Position numbers and translations under genes: made by a program
Shown here: positions 25,801 to 34,109 of the stretch, one piece after another
Layout of the letters: every line of letters starts with the position of its first letter
Position numbering within the stretch: position 1 is the first letter of the stretch
Origin: Sphingobacteriales bacterium 46-32
GTDB taxonomy: Bacteria > Bacteroidota > Bacteroidia > Chitinophagales > Chitinophagaceae
Length of the DNA: 64,000 bases
Assembly (NCBI GenBank): GCA_001898485.1
Contig: MKTY01000020.1
Location: 1,741,971 to 1,805,970 of the forward strand
Direction: 5' to 3'
The notes under the pieces: generated by a model
Told to the model about the DNA's origin: nothing
The model's input: only the letters and a program-made list of their open reading frames with translations
Databases searched by the model: none

Positions 25801-28197
25801 TCAGAGCTTAAACCAGCGGGCCAGCAGATTACTGCTGCCAAAAGTGAGCAATACGATACTGAGAGAACTACTGGGCATCAGGATAGCAGCTATCAGCGGA
25901 GAGAGGTTGCCCTGTACAGCAAAGTATAAACCGATAATGTTGTACACTATCGAAAGCACAAAACTGGCTATGACGATACGCTTATTGGCCCTGCACAGGC
26001 GTATAAACCGGTGAAGCAAAGGCAGACTGCGGGCCTCAATGATGGCATCACTGGCTGGCGTAAAGTTGTTGGTCTGCTCAGATACAGCCAGTCCCACATC
26101 GCTCTGCTTCAATGCACCGGCATCATTCAACCCATCTCCGATCATCATTACCTGGTGTCCCGCTTTCTGCAGCTGTTCTATATAATGCAGCTTATCTTCC
26201 GGCTGCTGACCAAACAACAGCTGGGTATCGGCTCCCAGCAGCTGCCGCAGATTGCTGCGTTCAGCATCATTGTCGCCCGAGAGAACCGAAAGCCGGTAAT
26301 GCGGCTTCAGCTCCCTGGCAAGTGCGGGCACCGCAGTGCGGTAATGATTGCGAAACAGGAAATAACCTTTTACTTCCTCATCCACACTCAGGTATACACG
26401 GGTACCACTGCCGGGCACCTCTGCCCCGGTCACAAAACGCGCTGATCCAAGTTTCAGTTTTTTCCCGTTAACCATGCCGGAAATGCCACGGCCAGGTAAC
26501 TCGCGGAAGGATTCAACACAGGCACGCCCAACATGTTCGGCCTGTGCCAGAGAGCGGCTGAGTGGGTGGGTGGAGTTGGACGCCAGGGCCGCTACCAGGC
26601 CAAGCTCATCGTCTGTCAAAGCAAAACCTTCAAAAATGATCTCCTGCTCGTGGGGTGAAGTAAGCGTACCTGTTTTATCGAAAACAATCTGGTCAATTTC
26701 TGCAATAGTTTCAATAGTAGCTGCATTGCGCAGGTATAGACCATTGCGGCTCAGAATGCGCAACACATTACCATTGGTAAATGTATTGGACAGCAACAAA
26801 GCACAGGGGCAGGCAATGATGAAGATAGAAGTAACGGCAGGCCATACCCGGCTGCTGTCGGTAAAATACCAGTAAATAGCCGTTGCGGCTGCAATACTGA
26901 AAACGATATAGGTAAAATAACGGCTCAGCAGATCCACAAAGGAATGCGTCTCTTTTTTGGGTTCTTTGGTAAAAGTATCACGGTTCCAGAGCCGGGTCAG
27001 ATAACTCTGCGCCACTTCTTTTACAACCAGCACTTCAATATTGCCGCCGGTCTGTTTGCCCCCGGCATAAACCAGCTCTCCCATCTCACGTGCCACCGGT
27101 ACAGATTCGCCTGTTACAAAACTATAATCAATAAACGCCTTGCCGCGCGTGAGTATCCCATCGGCAGGTATCAGCTCTTCATTGTGTATGACAAGCGTAT
27201 CGCCGTTTCGGATATCGGGCAGGGTAGTAGGTACTTCAACTCCGTCTTTGCGTACAGATACTGCAACCGGAAAATAAGAGGTATAATCCCGCTCAAAAGA
27301 GAGCTGGCGATAGGTTTTATCCTGCAGAATACGTCCTGCCAGCATAAAGAACACAATGCCGGTCATGCTGTCGAAGTATCCGCCACCGGTACCGCTGATC
27401 ACTTCATGCGCACTGCGGATAAAAGTAATGATAACTGCCAGCGCAATAGGGGCATCTATATTCAGGTAGCGGTGCCGCAGGCTTTTCCATGATGACTCAT
27501 AAAAAGGCAATGCCGAATACAGCAACACAGGCAGTGCCAGGGCAAAGTTGATCCAGCGGAAAATACCCCGAAGCGCTTCCTCCGAAGCATCTACACCCAG
27601 GTATTCGGGAAAACTAAGCAGCATAATATTGCCAAAGCAGAAACCGGCAATACCCAGTTGATATACAAGGCTTTTATCTATCGAAGGGCGCTTCTGTTTC
27701 AGGTCATTGAGGCTGATGTAGGGTTCATATCCGATGCTGGTCAGCAACTCGGCAGCATCGCGCAGCGAACACAGGCGCGGATTGAGTACAACGTCTATTT
27801 CCTTACGGGCAAAATTTACCCGGGTTGAGATCACTCCCGGATTGATGCGATGCAGATTTTCGAGCAGATAAAGGCAGGAACTGCAATGCATCTGGGGCAG
27901 ATAAAAAGTAGTATGTAACTGCTGATCATCCTGGTAGCTTACCAATGCTGCCTTGACTTTGTCGTCTTCGAGAAAGGCAAACTTATCCCGCCGCACCTGT
28001 ACCCGCTGATTGATACCGGGATTGGTATTCAGATCATAATAGGTACAAAGGTCATTTTGCTGAAGCAATTGATAAACCATCCGGCAGCCTTCACAGCAAA
28101 ACGGCTTTTCTTCCAGCTTGAAACGGGTGGTCACACAGGGCTCTCCGCAATGGTAACAAACGGTGCTGACAGGGCTGGCAGTGGATGAAACAGGCAT
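25801..28197 (-). CDS. ccoI: CcoI/FixI-type copper P1B ATPase
   Basis: 798 aa. A cysteine-rich N-terminus (CYHCGEPC, FCCEGC) is typical of CcoI, followed by a degenerate HMA domain with CSSCLYLL near residue 100. P-type hallmarks are present: TGES, the membrane CPC in IIACPCALLLSN, phosphorylation DKTGTLT near 505, HPLSRS and MIGDGLNDAGAL. It delivers copper to the cbb3 oxidase. It is transcribed toward ccoS, with 123 nt between them, and divergently from the receiver-Crp regulator, with which it shares a promoter region. Confidence 0.96.
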   Translation of the reverse strand: MPVSSTASPVSTVCYHCGEPCVTTRFKLEEKPFCCEGCRMVYQLLQQNDLCTYYDLNTNPGINQRVQVRRDKFAFLEDDKVKAALVSYQDDQQLHTTFYLPQMHCSSCLYLLENLHRINPGVISTRVNFARKEIDVVLNPRLCSLRDAAELLTSIGYEPYISLNDLKQKRPSIDKSLVYQLGIAGFCFGNIMLLSFPEYLGVDASEEALRGIFRWINFALALPVLLYSALPFYESSWKSLRHRYLNIDAPIALAVIITFIRSAHEVISGTGGGYFDSMTGIVFFMLAGRILQDKTYRQLSFERDYTSYFPVAVSVRKDGVEVPTTLPDIRNGDTLVIHNEELIPADGILTRGKAFIDYSFVTGESVPVAREMGELVYAGGKQTGGNIEVLVVKEVAQSYLTRLWNRDTFTKEPKKETHSFVDLLSRYFTYIVFSIAAATAIYWYFTDSSRVWPAVTSIFIIACPCALLLSNTFTNGNVLRILSRNGLYLRNAATIETIAEIDQIVFDKTGTLTSPHEQEIIFEGFALTDDELGLVAALASNSTHPLSRSLAQAEHVGRACVESFRELPGRGISGMVNGKKLKLGSARFVTGAEVPGSGTRVYLSVDEEVKGYFLFRNHYRTAVPALARELKPHYRLSVLSGDNDAERSNLRQLLGADTQLLFGQQPEDKLHYIEQLQKAGHQVMMIGDGLNDAGALKQSDVGLAVSEQTNNFTPASDAIIEARSLPLLHRFIRLCRANKRIVIASFVLSIVYNIIGLYFAVQGNLSPLIAAILMPSSSLSIVLLTFGSSNLLARWFKL

Positions 28198-28269
28198 AGG
28201 ATTCCTAATTAATGCGGCTAAAGTAGCCAGAGACCATCCGGCAGCAGTTGAGTAAATTCAGGAAAAAGA

Positions 28270-28283
28270 ATGATTATGATCAC
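28270..28283. promoter_or_regulatory. Fnr/Crp-type box in the ccoI / regulator divergent promoter
   Basis: ATGAT-TATG-ATCAC, with a perfect TGAT/ATCA core. A -7-like TATTATTG at 28309-28316 would put the box centre roughly 43 nt upstream of the regulator transcription start, close to the class II position. The 141-bp region serves both the copper ATPase and the regulator, so one box could control both. Confidence 0.5.
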
Positions 28284-28338
28284 CCCGGCTATTTTGTAAA
28301 TTGCGGCCTATTATTGGTTAACCCCCAGCTCCACGCTT

Positions 28339-29400
28339 ATGTCTCAACGTACGATCCTTATCATTGACGACAACGACGATATCAGAGAAAACACTGCCGA
28401 AATACTTTCTTTTGGCGGATATCGCACCATTACAGCCGAAAACGGTAAGAAAGGAATAGAAGTAGCGGTGCGCGAAAAACCGGACCTGATTGTGTGTGAT
28501 ATCATGATGCCGGAACTCGATGGCTATGGCGTACTGCATCTGCTGCGTAAAAATCCCGAGACCGAAGATATTCCCCTTATCTTCCTGACCGCCAAGGCAG
28601 AACGCAGTGACCTGCGCAAAGGAATGGAAATGGGAGCCGATGATTATGTGACAAAACCTTTTGAAGAGGTGGAGCTGATGAATGCCATAGAATCGCGGCT
28701 GCAGAAGTACGATGTATTGCATAAGAAATATGCCAGCAACAGCAAAGGACTGACCGAACTCACCAACGACCTGCGAACTTCGGGTATGCTGCAGTTCAGG
28801 CTCGAAGATTATAATACCGAGCTGTATTCCAAAAAGCAGGTGATCTATGCCGAAGGTAAACGCCCCCGTTTTCTCTATTATGTGGTAAAAGGCAAGGTAA
28901 AGGGATTTAAAACGCATGAAGACGGAAAAGAATATATCACTGATCTGTACAGCGATGGCGATTATATCGGATATCCCGCATTGATAGAAGAAAAGAATTA
29001 TGACGATACAGCAGTAGCGCTCGAAGAAACGGAGATTATTCAGGTGCCCAAAGAAGACTTTCAGAATATTGTATACAGCGATATTACGATCGCTTCCAAA
29101 TTTATCCGCATTATTACGCAAAACGTAAAGGAAAAGGAAGAACGCCTGCTGAGTCTTGCTTATAGCTCACTCCGCAAACGCGTGGCCAAAGCGCTGGTGG
29201 ATATTCATGGCAAATTCAATGACCCGGGTCAGAATAATCCTATTGAGATCAGCCGCGAAGATATTGCCCATTACGTTGGCACTGCTACCGAATCGCTGAT
29301 CCGCACCCTGAGCGATTTCAAATCGGAAAAACTGATCGAGATAAAAGAAGGAAAAATCAGTATCAGTAATCTGGATAAGCTGAAGAATCTGCTGTATTGA
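28339..29400 (+). CDS. Receiver-Crp/Fnr fusion transcription regulator
   Basis: 353 aa. Residues 1-122 form a CheY-like receiver (D10/D11, phospho-acceptor D54 in VCDIMMPELDGYG, K in YVTKPF). Residues about 155-265 form a cyclic-nucleotide-binding-type beta barrel (YAEGKRPRFLYYVVKGKVKG, SDGDYIGYPALIEEKNYDD). Residues about 280-350 are a Crp-type helix-turn-helix (ISREDIAHYVGTATESLIRT). It has no Fnr-type cysteine cluster, so oxygen would be sensed indirectly, probably through a kinase. The divergent ccoI and Fnr-like boxes suggest that it controls the microaerobic genes here. Confidence 0.92.
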   Translation: MSQRTILIIDDNDDIRENTAEILSFGGYRTITAENGKKGIEVAVREKPDLIVCDIMMPELDGYGVLHLLRKNPETEDIPLIFLTAKAERSDLRKGMEMGADDYVTKPFEEVELMNAIESRLQKYDVLHKKYASNSKGLTELTNDLRTSGMLQFRLEDYNTELYSKKQVIYAEGKRPRFLYYVVKGKVKGFKTHEDGKEYITDLYSDGDYIGYPALIEEKNYDDTAVALEETEIIQVPKEDFQNIVYSDITIASKFIRIITQNVKEKEERLLSLAYSSLRKRVAKALVDIHGKFNDPGQNNPIEISREDIAHYVGTATESLIRTLSDFKSEKLIEIKEGKISISNLDKLKNLLY

Positions 29401-29426
29401 GAGAAGTTAACAGTTGACAGTTGACA

Positions 29427-29736
29427 GTGGATAGTGGACAGTTGACAGTTGACAGTTGACTGAAGGGAAATAGATTTATAGTCTTCAGGGACAGATCATC
29501 AGCTTTAGTAAACCGGTCCGGACGCGCAGCGTCCTGACCGATCCGTCAGATGGAAAATTCGGCGATCGCTTGTAGGCATTTAGTGGATAGTTGACAGTGG
29601 ACAGTTGACAGTGAACTGAAGGGGAATAGATTTATAGTCTTCAGGACAGATCATCGGCTTTAGTAAACCGGTCCGGACGCGCAGCGTCCTGACCGATCCG
29701 TCAGATGGAAAATTTGGCGATCGCTTGTAGGCATTT
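29427..29736. repeat. Two tandem copies of a 155-bp repeat
   Basis: Two copies with a period of 155 bp (about 29427-29581 and 29583-29736) share a core running from TGAAGGG through AGATTTATAGTCTTCAGG to TTGTAGGCATTTAGTGG with few changes. Each contains a strong hairpin (29514-29540 and 29669-29695: CGGTC, GGACGC, loop GCA, GCGTCC, GACCG). Clusters of CAGTTGACAGT units sit at the junctions. The gap 29401-29792 has no gene. It looks like an expanding intergenic repeat, not a mobile element with its own protein. Confidence 0.85.
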
Positions 29737-29742
29737 AGTGGA

Positions 29743-29787
29743 TAGTGGACAGTTGACAGTTAACAGTTAACTGTCAACTGTCCACTA
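29743..29787. terminator. Long hairpin behind the S4-domain gene
   Basis: Perfect 21-bp arms (29743-29763 and 29767-29787) with a CAG loop, made from CAGTTGACAGT-type sequence. It lies 5 nt beyond the stop codon of the minus-strand S4 gene. It would form a very stable RNA hairpin and may terminate transcription or protect the 3' end. It uses the same building block as the junctions of the adjacent 155-bp repeats. Confidence 0.55.
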
Positions 29788-29792
29788 AACCG

Positions 29793-30173
29793 TCAGCTTT
29801 CCATAAAATCATCCAAATCCCTCCGCTCTTTCTTGGTGGGTCGCCCGATCTTGCTGGGACGTTTGCCGGTATGAAAGCTGGCCGCCTGGTATTGTAATCT
29901 TTCCAGTTCTTCTGCGGGAGTGATATCGAGGTAGTTTTTGATGGCTTCTGTATGCGCCACACGTTTTTCGAGTAAGCCGGTCACTTTAATACGCCAGCGC
30001 CTGGCTTCTGTTTTGATCTCGTATTCATCGCCGATATGTACCGGGCGCGATGCTTTCACCTGTACTCCTTCCATTTTTACTTTACCACCATCGCAGGCAG
30101 CAGCAGCAAGAGTGCGCGTCTTAAAAAGACGTATGGACCAAAGGTATTTATCGAGTCGTAGTTTTTCCGCCAT
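29793..30173 (-). CDS. S4-domain RNA-binding protein (Hsp15-like)
   Basis: 126 aa. Residues 4-65 are an S4 domain: LRLDKYLWSIRLFKTRTLAA, then GGKVKMEGVQVKASRPVHIGD. The basic C-terminal extension (PSKIGRPTKKERRDLDDF) matches the heat-shock protein 15 (HslR) family, which binds stalled 50S subunits carrying nascent chain-tRNA. It is followed by a long inverted repeat and preceded by a repeat-containing gap to the peptidase gene. Confidence 0.9.
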   Translation of the reverse strand: MAEKLRLDKYLWSIRLFKTRTLAAAACDGGKVKMEGVQVKASRPVHIGDEYEIKTEARRWRIKVTGLLEKRVAHTEAIKNYLDITPAEELERLQYQAASFHTGKRPSKIGRPTKKERRDLDDFMES

Positions 30174-30188
30174 ACGAGAAAAGGTAGA

Positions 30189-30244
30189 TGGTATAAGATA
30201 AAAGGCAGAGGGCTGGTAAGTAACTTCTTATACCTTCTGCCTTT
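30189..30244. repeat. AAGGTAAAAGGCAG-type inverted repeat
   Basis: An 11-bp complementary pair TAAAAGGCAGA/TCTGCCTTTTA with flanking partial complementarity, and an overlapping GGTATAAG/CTTATACC pair, lie between the S4 gene and the end of the M20 peptidase gene. The right arm continues as ACCTTTTCCC. A similar TGCCTTTTACC sequence stands next to the Pol IV stop codon near 34104. Probable 3'-end hairpin of the peptidase transcript. Confidence 0.5.
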
Positions 30245-30255
30245 TACCTTTTCCC

Positions 30256-31617
30256 TTATTCTGAGAAGAACTTATGGAAATAAGGAATCGTCTCTATTCC
30301 CTTATAGTAGTTCTCAATATTGTATTTCTCATTAGGGCTATGTAGGTTGTCGTTGTCGAGACCAAAGCCCATAAAGACAATCTTAATACCCAGCTCTTTT
30401 TCCAGGATTGAGCAGATGGGAATACTGCCACCGCCACGTACCGGAATGGGCGCTTTGCCAAAGGTGGCTTCCACGGCACGTGATGCAGACTGATATCCTT
30501 TGCTGTCGATAGGAGTCATGTAAGGCTCACCGCCATGATGCAGTGATGCTTTCACCGTCACAGAAGCCGGAGCTATCGAGCGAAAGTAGTTCAGCAGTAT
30601 TTCCGTAATCCTGTCTGAAGACTGGTTGGGTACCAGGCGGGCCGAGATCTTGGCATAGGCTTTTGAAGGCAACACTGTTTTGGCACCTTCGCCGGTATAG
30701 CCTCCCCAGATGCCGTTTACTTCCAGTGTGGGACGAATGCCGGTGCGCTCATAAGTCGTATAACCTTTTTCTCCCCACAGTTCATTTACTCCCAGATCGG
30801 CTTTGTATTCCGCTTCATCATAAGGTGCTTTGTTGAGCAGGGCACGTTCTTCTGCTGTAGCTACAGCTACATCATCATAAAAACCGGGGATGGTGATATG
30901 ATTATTTTCATCGTGGCAGGAAGCAATCATTTGTGCCAGTATGGTTATAGGATTGGCTACAGCACCGCCATAGGTGCCGCTGTGCAAATCGCGGTTGGCG
31001 CCTGTCACTTCCACTTCAATATAGCTAAGGCCGCGTACGCCGGTATCGAGCGAAGGATTTTCCATACTCAGCATGCTGCTGTCGCTGATCAGGATTACAT
31101 CTGCTTTCAGCAATTCTTTATTGGCCGCTACAAAAGCACCCAGGTTGGGAGAGCCCACCTCTTCTTCACCTTCTATCAGGAATTTGATATTGGAAGTAAG
31201 GGTATTGGTCTGTGTTAATATTTCCAGTGCTTTTACATGCATAAAAAACTGGCCTTTATCATCAGCTGAGCCGCGGGCAAATACTTTTCCGTCTTTGATT
31301 ACCGGATCAAAGGGACCGCTATGCCAGAGTTCAAGCGGCTCAGGTGGCTGCACATCGTAATGGCCATATACCAGTACCGTTGGTTTGGAAGGGTCTGCTA
31401 TCTTTTCGCCATATACTACCGGATGGCCTGCAGTAGCCATCACTTCGGCTTTATCGCAGCCGGCAGCAAGCAGGCTTTTCTTAACAGCTTCGGCGCAGGT
31501 GAGCATATCATTTTTGTGCTCAGACTTGGCGCTCACAGAAGGAATGCGAAGCAGGTCCATCATTTCTTTCAGAAAACGGTCCTTGTTTTTTTCCAGGTAA
31601 TTTTTCCAGGCCTCCAT
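30256..31617 (-). CDS. M20-family metallo-dipeptidase
   Basis: 453 aa cytosolic di-zinc peptidase of the CNDP/PepV-like group. Zinc ligands and catalytic residues are visible: H/D in VYGHYDVQP, D in GSADDKGQ, E-E in IEGEEEVGS, D in ISDSSM and the final H in LHSPNEKYNIEN. The lid domain carries the DLHSGTYGG segment. It probably hydrolyses dipeptides or beta-alanyl/acyl amino acid conjugates. Monocistronic. Confidence 0.93.
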   Translation of the reverse strand: MEAWKNYLEKNKDRFLKEMMDLLRIPSVSAKSEHKNDMLTCAEAVKKSLLAAGCDKAEVMATAGHPVVYGEKIADPSKPTVLVYGHYDVQPPEPLELWHSGPFDPVIKDGKVFARGSADDKGQFFMHVKALEILTQTNTLTSNIKFLIEGEEEVGSPNLGAFVAANKELLKADVILISDSSMLSMENPSLDTGVRGLSYIEVEVTGANRDLHSGTYGGAVANPITILAQMIASCHDENNHITIPGFYDDVAVATAEERALLNKAPYDEAEYKADLGVNELWGEKGYTTYERTGIRPTLEVNGIWGGYTGEGAKTVLPSKAYAKISARLVPNQSSDRITEILLNYFRSIAPASVTVKASLHHGGEPYMTPIDSKGYQSASRAVEATFGKAPIPVRGGGSIPICSILEKELGIKIVFMGFGLDNDNLHSPNEKYNIENYYKGIETIPYFHKFFSE

Positions 31618-31775
31618 AATTAAATTCTTTGCTTGATTAAGAGGCGGTAAAGGTAGTAAAATGCGGCTTTGTACGAATGTTAATTACCCCCGCGTCAAGT
31701 GGCAAAATACCCATGGCAGGGTATGTATATACCGTCCCTGGCCAGTTATTTTGAAACCAGAATCTTTTTGTACCA

Positions 31776-32633
31776 ATGAATACCACCCGACGCTATCATA
31801 CCAGCTGGCTGATTATGTGCGGATACCTGCTGGTAATCCTGCCTACAACAGTATTGCTGTTTATTCCCCTTGTGTATGTGATCTTACCGGGTGTAACAGA
31901 AACGGTGAAATACCCGCTACGATTACTCGGGGCAATGGCAGGCGGCCTGCTGCTTGCATTTATTTATTATCGGGTGATGGCACCGCACTGGGTGAGATGG
32001 GCTGTAATGCATGCAGCCGATCTTCGGTCGCTGAAGCGGAAGATGCGCGTAAGCCGGCTCTTACCGGACGGCCTGCTGGTGCGTATGAGCCACTCATCCT
32101 GGTTGCCGGATGAAGTGAGGCAACAGTTGCAGGCGGCCGATCATCGTAAGACTGCACAGGATAATCTGGCTGTACCCGTGCAGCTGCAGATTTATCAAAT
32201 TGCGTATTACCGCCTGCTCGGCTGGATCGCTATTTTCCTGTTTGCCGCCTCGGCAGCAGTATTGGTAGGCCTTCTGCCCTCCCATGAGTGGTGGCAGATA
32301 ACGGGTTTTGCCCCTTTACTGATTGGCGGTCTCGTGCTGCTGCCGCGCCGTAACAGTAAGCTGTGCCTGCTTACACTTAACAAAGCGGGTATTAGCTACA
32401 AAGATCAAAACTGGAAATGGCATGAGCTGGGTGATATAGCGTATGAAGTTAGGCACTCCTGGCATGGGTCTCCGGCACATTCCAACTATGTGGTAAATAC
32501 GCGAAAATTATTGAAGATGGAATTGCTGACCGGTGGCCATGTGGTGCTGGACCTCAGCAAGGCACTCATAAAAGTCGACCTGGAAGAATATATTGCAGTA
32601 TACCGCTACCGCCACAGTCTGCAACACAGCTGA
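31776..32633 (+). CDS. Hypothetical membrane protein, 285 aa
   Basis: Four hydrophobic segments in two pairs (about residues 10-32 and 44-66; 146-166 and 172-192), with a soluble loop between the pairs and a C-terminal domain of about 90 residues (GISYKDQNWKWHELGDIAYEV). The C-terminal pattern resembles PH-like membrane protein domains, but I cannot name a family. It stands alone between the peptidase and the convergent EamA transporter, whose stop codon is 6 nt away. Confidence 0.7.
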   Translation: MNTTRRYHTSWLIMCGYLLVILPTTVLLFIPLVYVILPGVTETVKYPLRLLGAMAGGLLLAFIYYRVMAPHWVRWAVMHAADLRSLKRKMRVSRLLPDGLLVRMSHSSWLPDEVRQQLQAADHRKTAQDNLAVPVQLQIYQIAYYRLLGWIAIFLFAASAAVLVGLLPSHEWWQITGFAPLLIGGLVLLPRRNSKLCLLTLNKAGISYKDQNWKWHELGDIAYEVRHSWHGSPAHSNYVVNTRKLLKMELLTGGHVVLDLSKALIKVDLEEYIAVYRYRHSLQHS

Positions 32634-32639
32634 ACAGCA

Positions 32640-33572
32640 TCATTTATTTTTTTTCGATTTGGCCAGTGCTATGAGTATAACACCGCCCAGTATTACCGTA
32701 AGTGCAGTAATCTGCTGTGCATTGATCTGCTCACCGGCTATAAGCCAGCCGAGAAACAACGCCACAACCGGATTAACATACGCATATGTACCAACCAGTG
32801 TGGCAGACCGTACACTCAGCAACCAGATATAAGCCATATAACCTACCAGTGAACCCATTACAACCAGGTAGCCAATAGCTAGTACAGAAGCATATGTAAT
32901 ATGCTGAAGCGACACCTTATCAAATTCGCCACTGGCTGCGCTGGCAATGATGGCAAAACAACCGGCAGCCATCATCTGAACGGCCGCTTTCATACCTGTT
33001 GAGGCGGTTATTGGTTTGTATTTTGAATAAAGCGAACCCACTGCCCAGCTTATTGTACCAATCAGCAATACAAAAAAGCTGATCAGCTTCATTTCGTTGC
33101 CTTTGAAACTGAAAGCATCTTTATCTGAGAAGAGGGTGAGTATACCGGCAAAACCAATCAGCAATCCCATGAGTACCCATTTATTGGAAAAATTATACTT
33201 CCACTCCCTTTTATCGAGCAGCACAAACCACAGGGGCGTACTGGCTACAATGATAGCTGCAAGCCCGCTGGAAATATATTGCTCTACCCAGGCTACAGAG
33301 CCGGTACCGATAAACAGCATCAGAAAACCACCCACCGATATCTTGCCAATAGTACCGGCACCAGGCGTGGATTCGCCTTTTATAATGCGGAGATAGAGGT
33401 ATAGCAAAAGGCCGGCTACGGTAAAACGAATGCCAGCCATAAGTAATGGCGGTACTTCCCGGATGGCAATCAGAATAGCCGTATATGTAGAGCCCCAGAT
33501 GATATACAGGGCTGCAAAGGCAGCGATTACCAGCGCTTGCGAAGGTTGTTTCTGAATAGTAGGTGCAGACAT
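32640..33572 (-). CDS. EamA/DMT-family transporter
   Basis: 310 aa with ten predicted helices in two EamA repeats. The first starts with ALYIIWGSTYTAILIAIREVPPLLMAGIRF, the second near SWAVGSLYSKYK, with the conserved YVNPVVALFLGWLIAGE near the C-terminus. Members are mostly amino-acid or metabolite exporters. It is preceded on the same strand by an Lrp/AsnC regulator with only 3 nt between, so it is probably an amino-acid exporter controlled by that regulator. Confidence 0.93.
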   Translation of the reverse strand: MSAPTIQKQPSQALVIAAFAALYIIWGSTYTAILIAIREVPPLLMAGIRFTVAGLLLYLYLRIIKGESTPGAGTIGKISVGGFLMLFIGTGSVAWVEQYISSGLAAIIVASTPLWFVLLDKREWKYNFSNKWVLMGLLIGFAGILTLFSDKDAFSFKGNEMKLISFFVLLIGTISWAVGSLYSKYKPITASTGMKAAVQMMAAGCFAIIASAASGEFDKVSLQHITYASVLAIGYLVVMGSLVGYMAYIWLLSVRSATLVGTYAYVNPVVALFLGWLIAGEQINAQQITALTVILGGVILIALAKSKKNK

Positions 33573-33575
33573 AGG

Positions 33576-34046
33576 TTATAAGGTCCCGGGTACGGGAAGT
33601 TGATTGGTTTCTTTGAGTGTTTCAAGTACTATAGTGGTCTTGGTAGAAAGGATGCCACGTATCTTACCCATCTTTTCGCGCATGAGCCGGATGAGCGATT
33701 GCGGATCGCTGGCTCTTACTTTCACTAAATAACAATCATCGCCGGCAATATGGTGCAACTCGAGTACGTCGGGTATTTTAGCCAGTTGTTTGGCTACCGT
33801 GGCATTGCCGAGACCTTCACTGCTTTTAATAAAAATGAAGGCCAGCAAGCGGAGACCTAGCAGGTCTGCGCTGAGGCGGGCAGTGTATTGCTGTATGACT
33901 CCTTTCTGTTCCAGCTTCTTCACCCGCTCCAGTGCAGCAGAAGGGGCCATGCCGATCTGGCGGGCCAGGTCGGCATTCGAAACAGATGCATCGGCTTGTT
34001 TGAGTGACAGAATTTGGAGATCTATTTCGTCCAGGGATAAAGACAT
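33576..34046 (-). CDS. Lrp/AsnC-family regulator
   Basis: 156 aa. N-terminal helix-turn-helix (DEIDLQILSLKQADASVSNADLA, APSAALERVKKLEQKGVI) and C-terminal RAM/AsnC effector domain (AFIFIKSSEG, LELHHIAGDDCYLVKVRASD). Such regulators sense amino acids as octamers. The downstream EamA exporter is the likely direct target. Its promoter lies in the gap to Pol IV (34047-34109); no operator is evident. Confidence 0.93.
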   Translation of the reverse strand: MSLSLDEIDLQILSLKQADASVSNADLARQIGMAPSAALERVKKLEQKGVIQQYTARLSADLLGLRLLAFIFIKSSEGLGNATVAKQLAKIPDVLELHHIAGDDCYLVKVRASDPQSLIRLMREKMGKIRGILSTKTTIVLETLKETNQLPVPGTL

Positions 34047-34109
34047 TTTTCAGAATATTATTCGGCTAAATTAATAAAATAAAGAATAATGTTCTGATAT
34101 AATTGCCTT

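Noticed and set aside
29427..29787. CRISPR-like array suggested by repeated CAGTTGACAGT units
   Set aside because: Spacing is irregular, there are no unique spacers of constant length, and no cas gene is present. It is a tandem 155-bp repeat with simple-sequence junctions.
31661..32113. 150-aa ORF overlapping the 285-aa membrane protein
   Set aside because: It shares most of its length with the better-supported membrane protein frame and has no recognisable motif.
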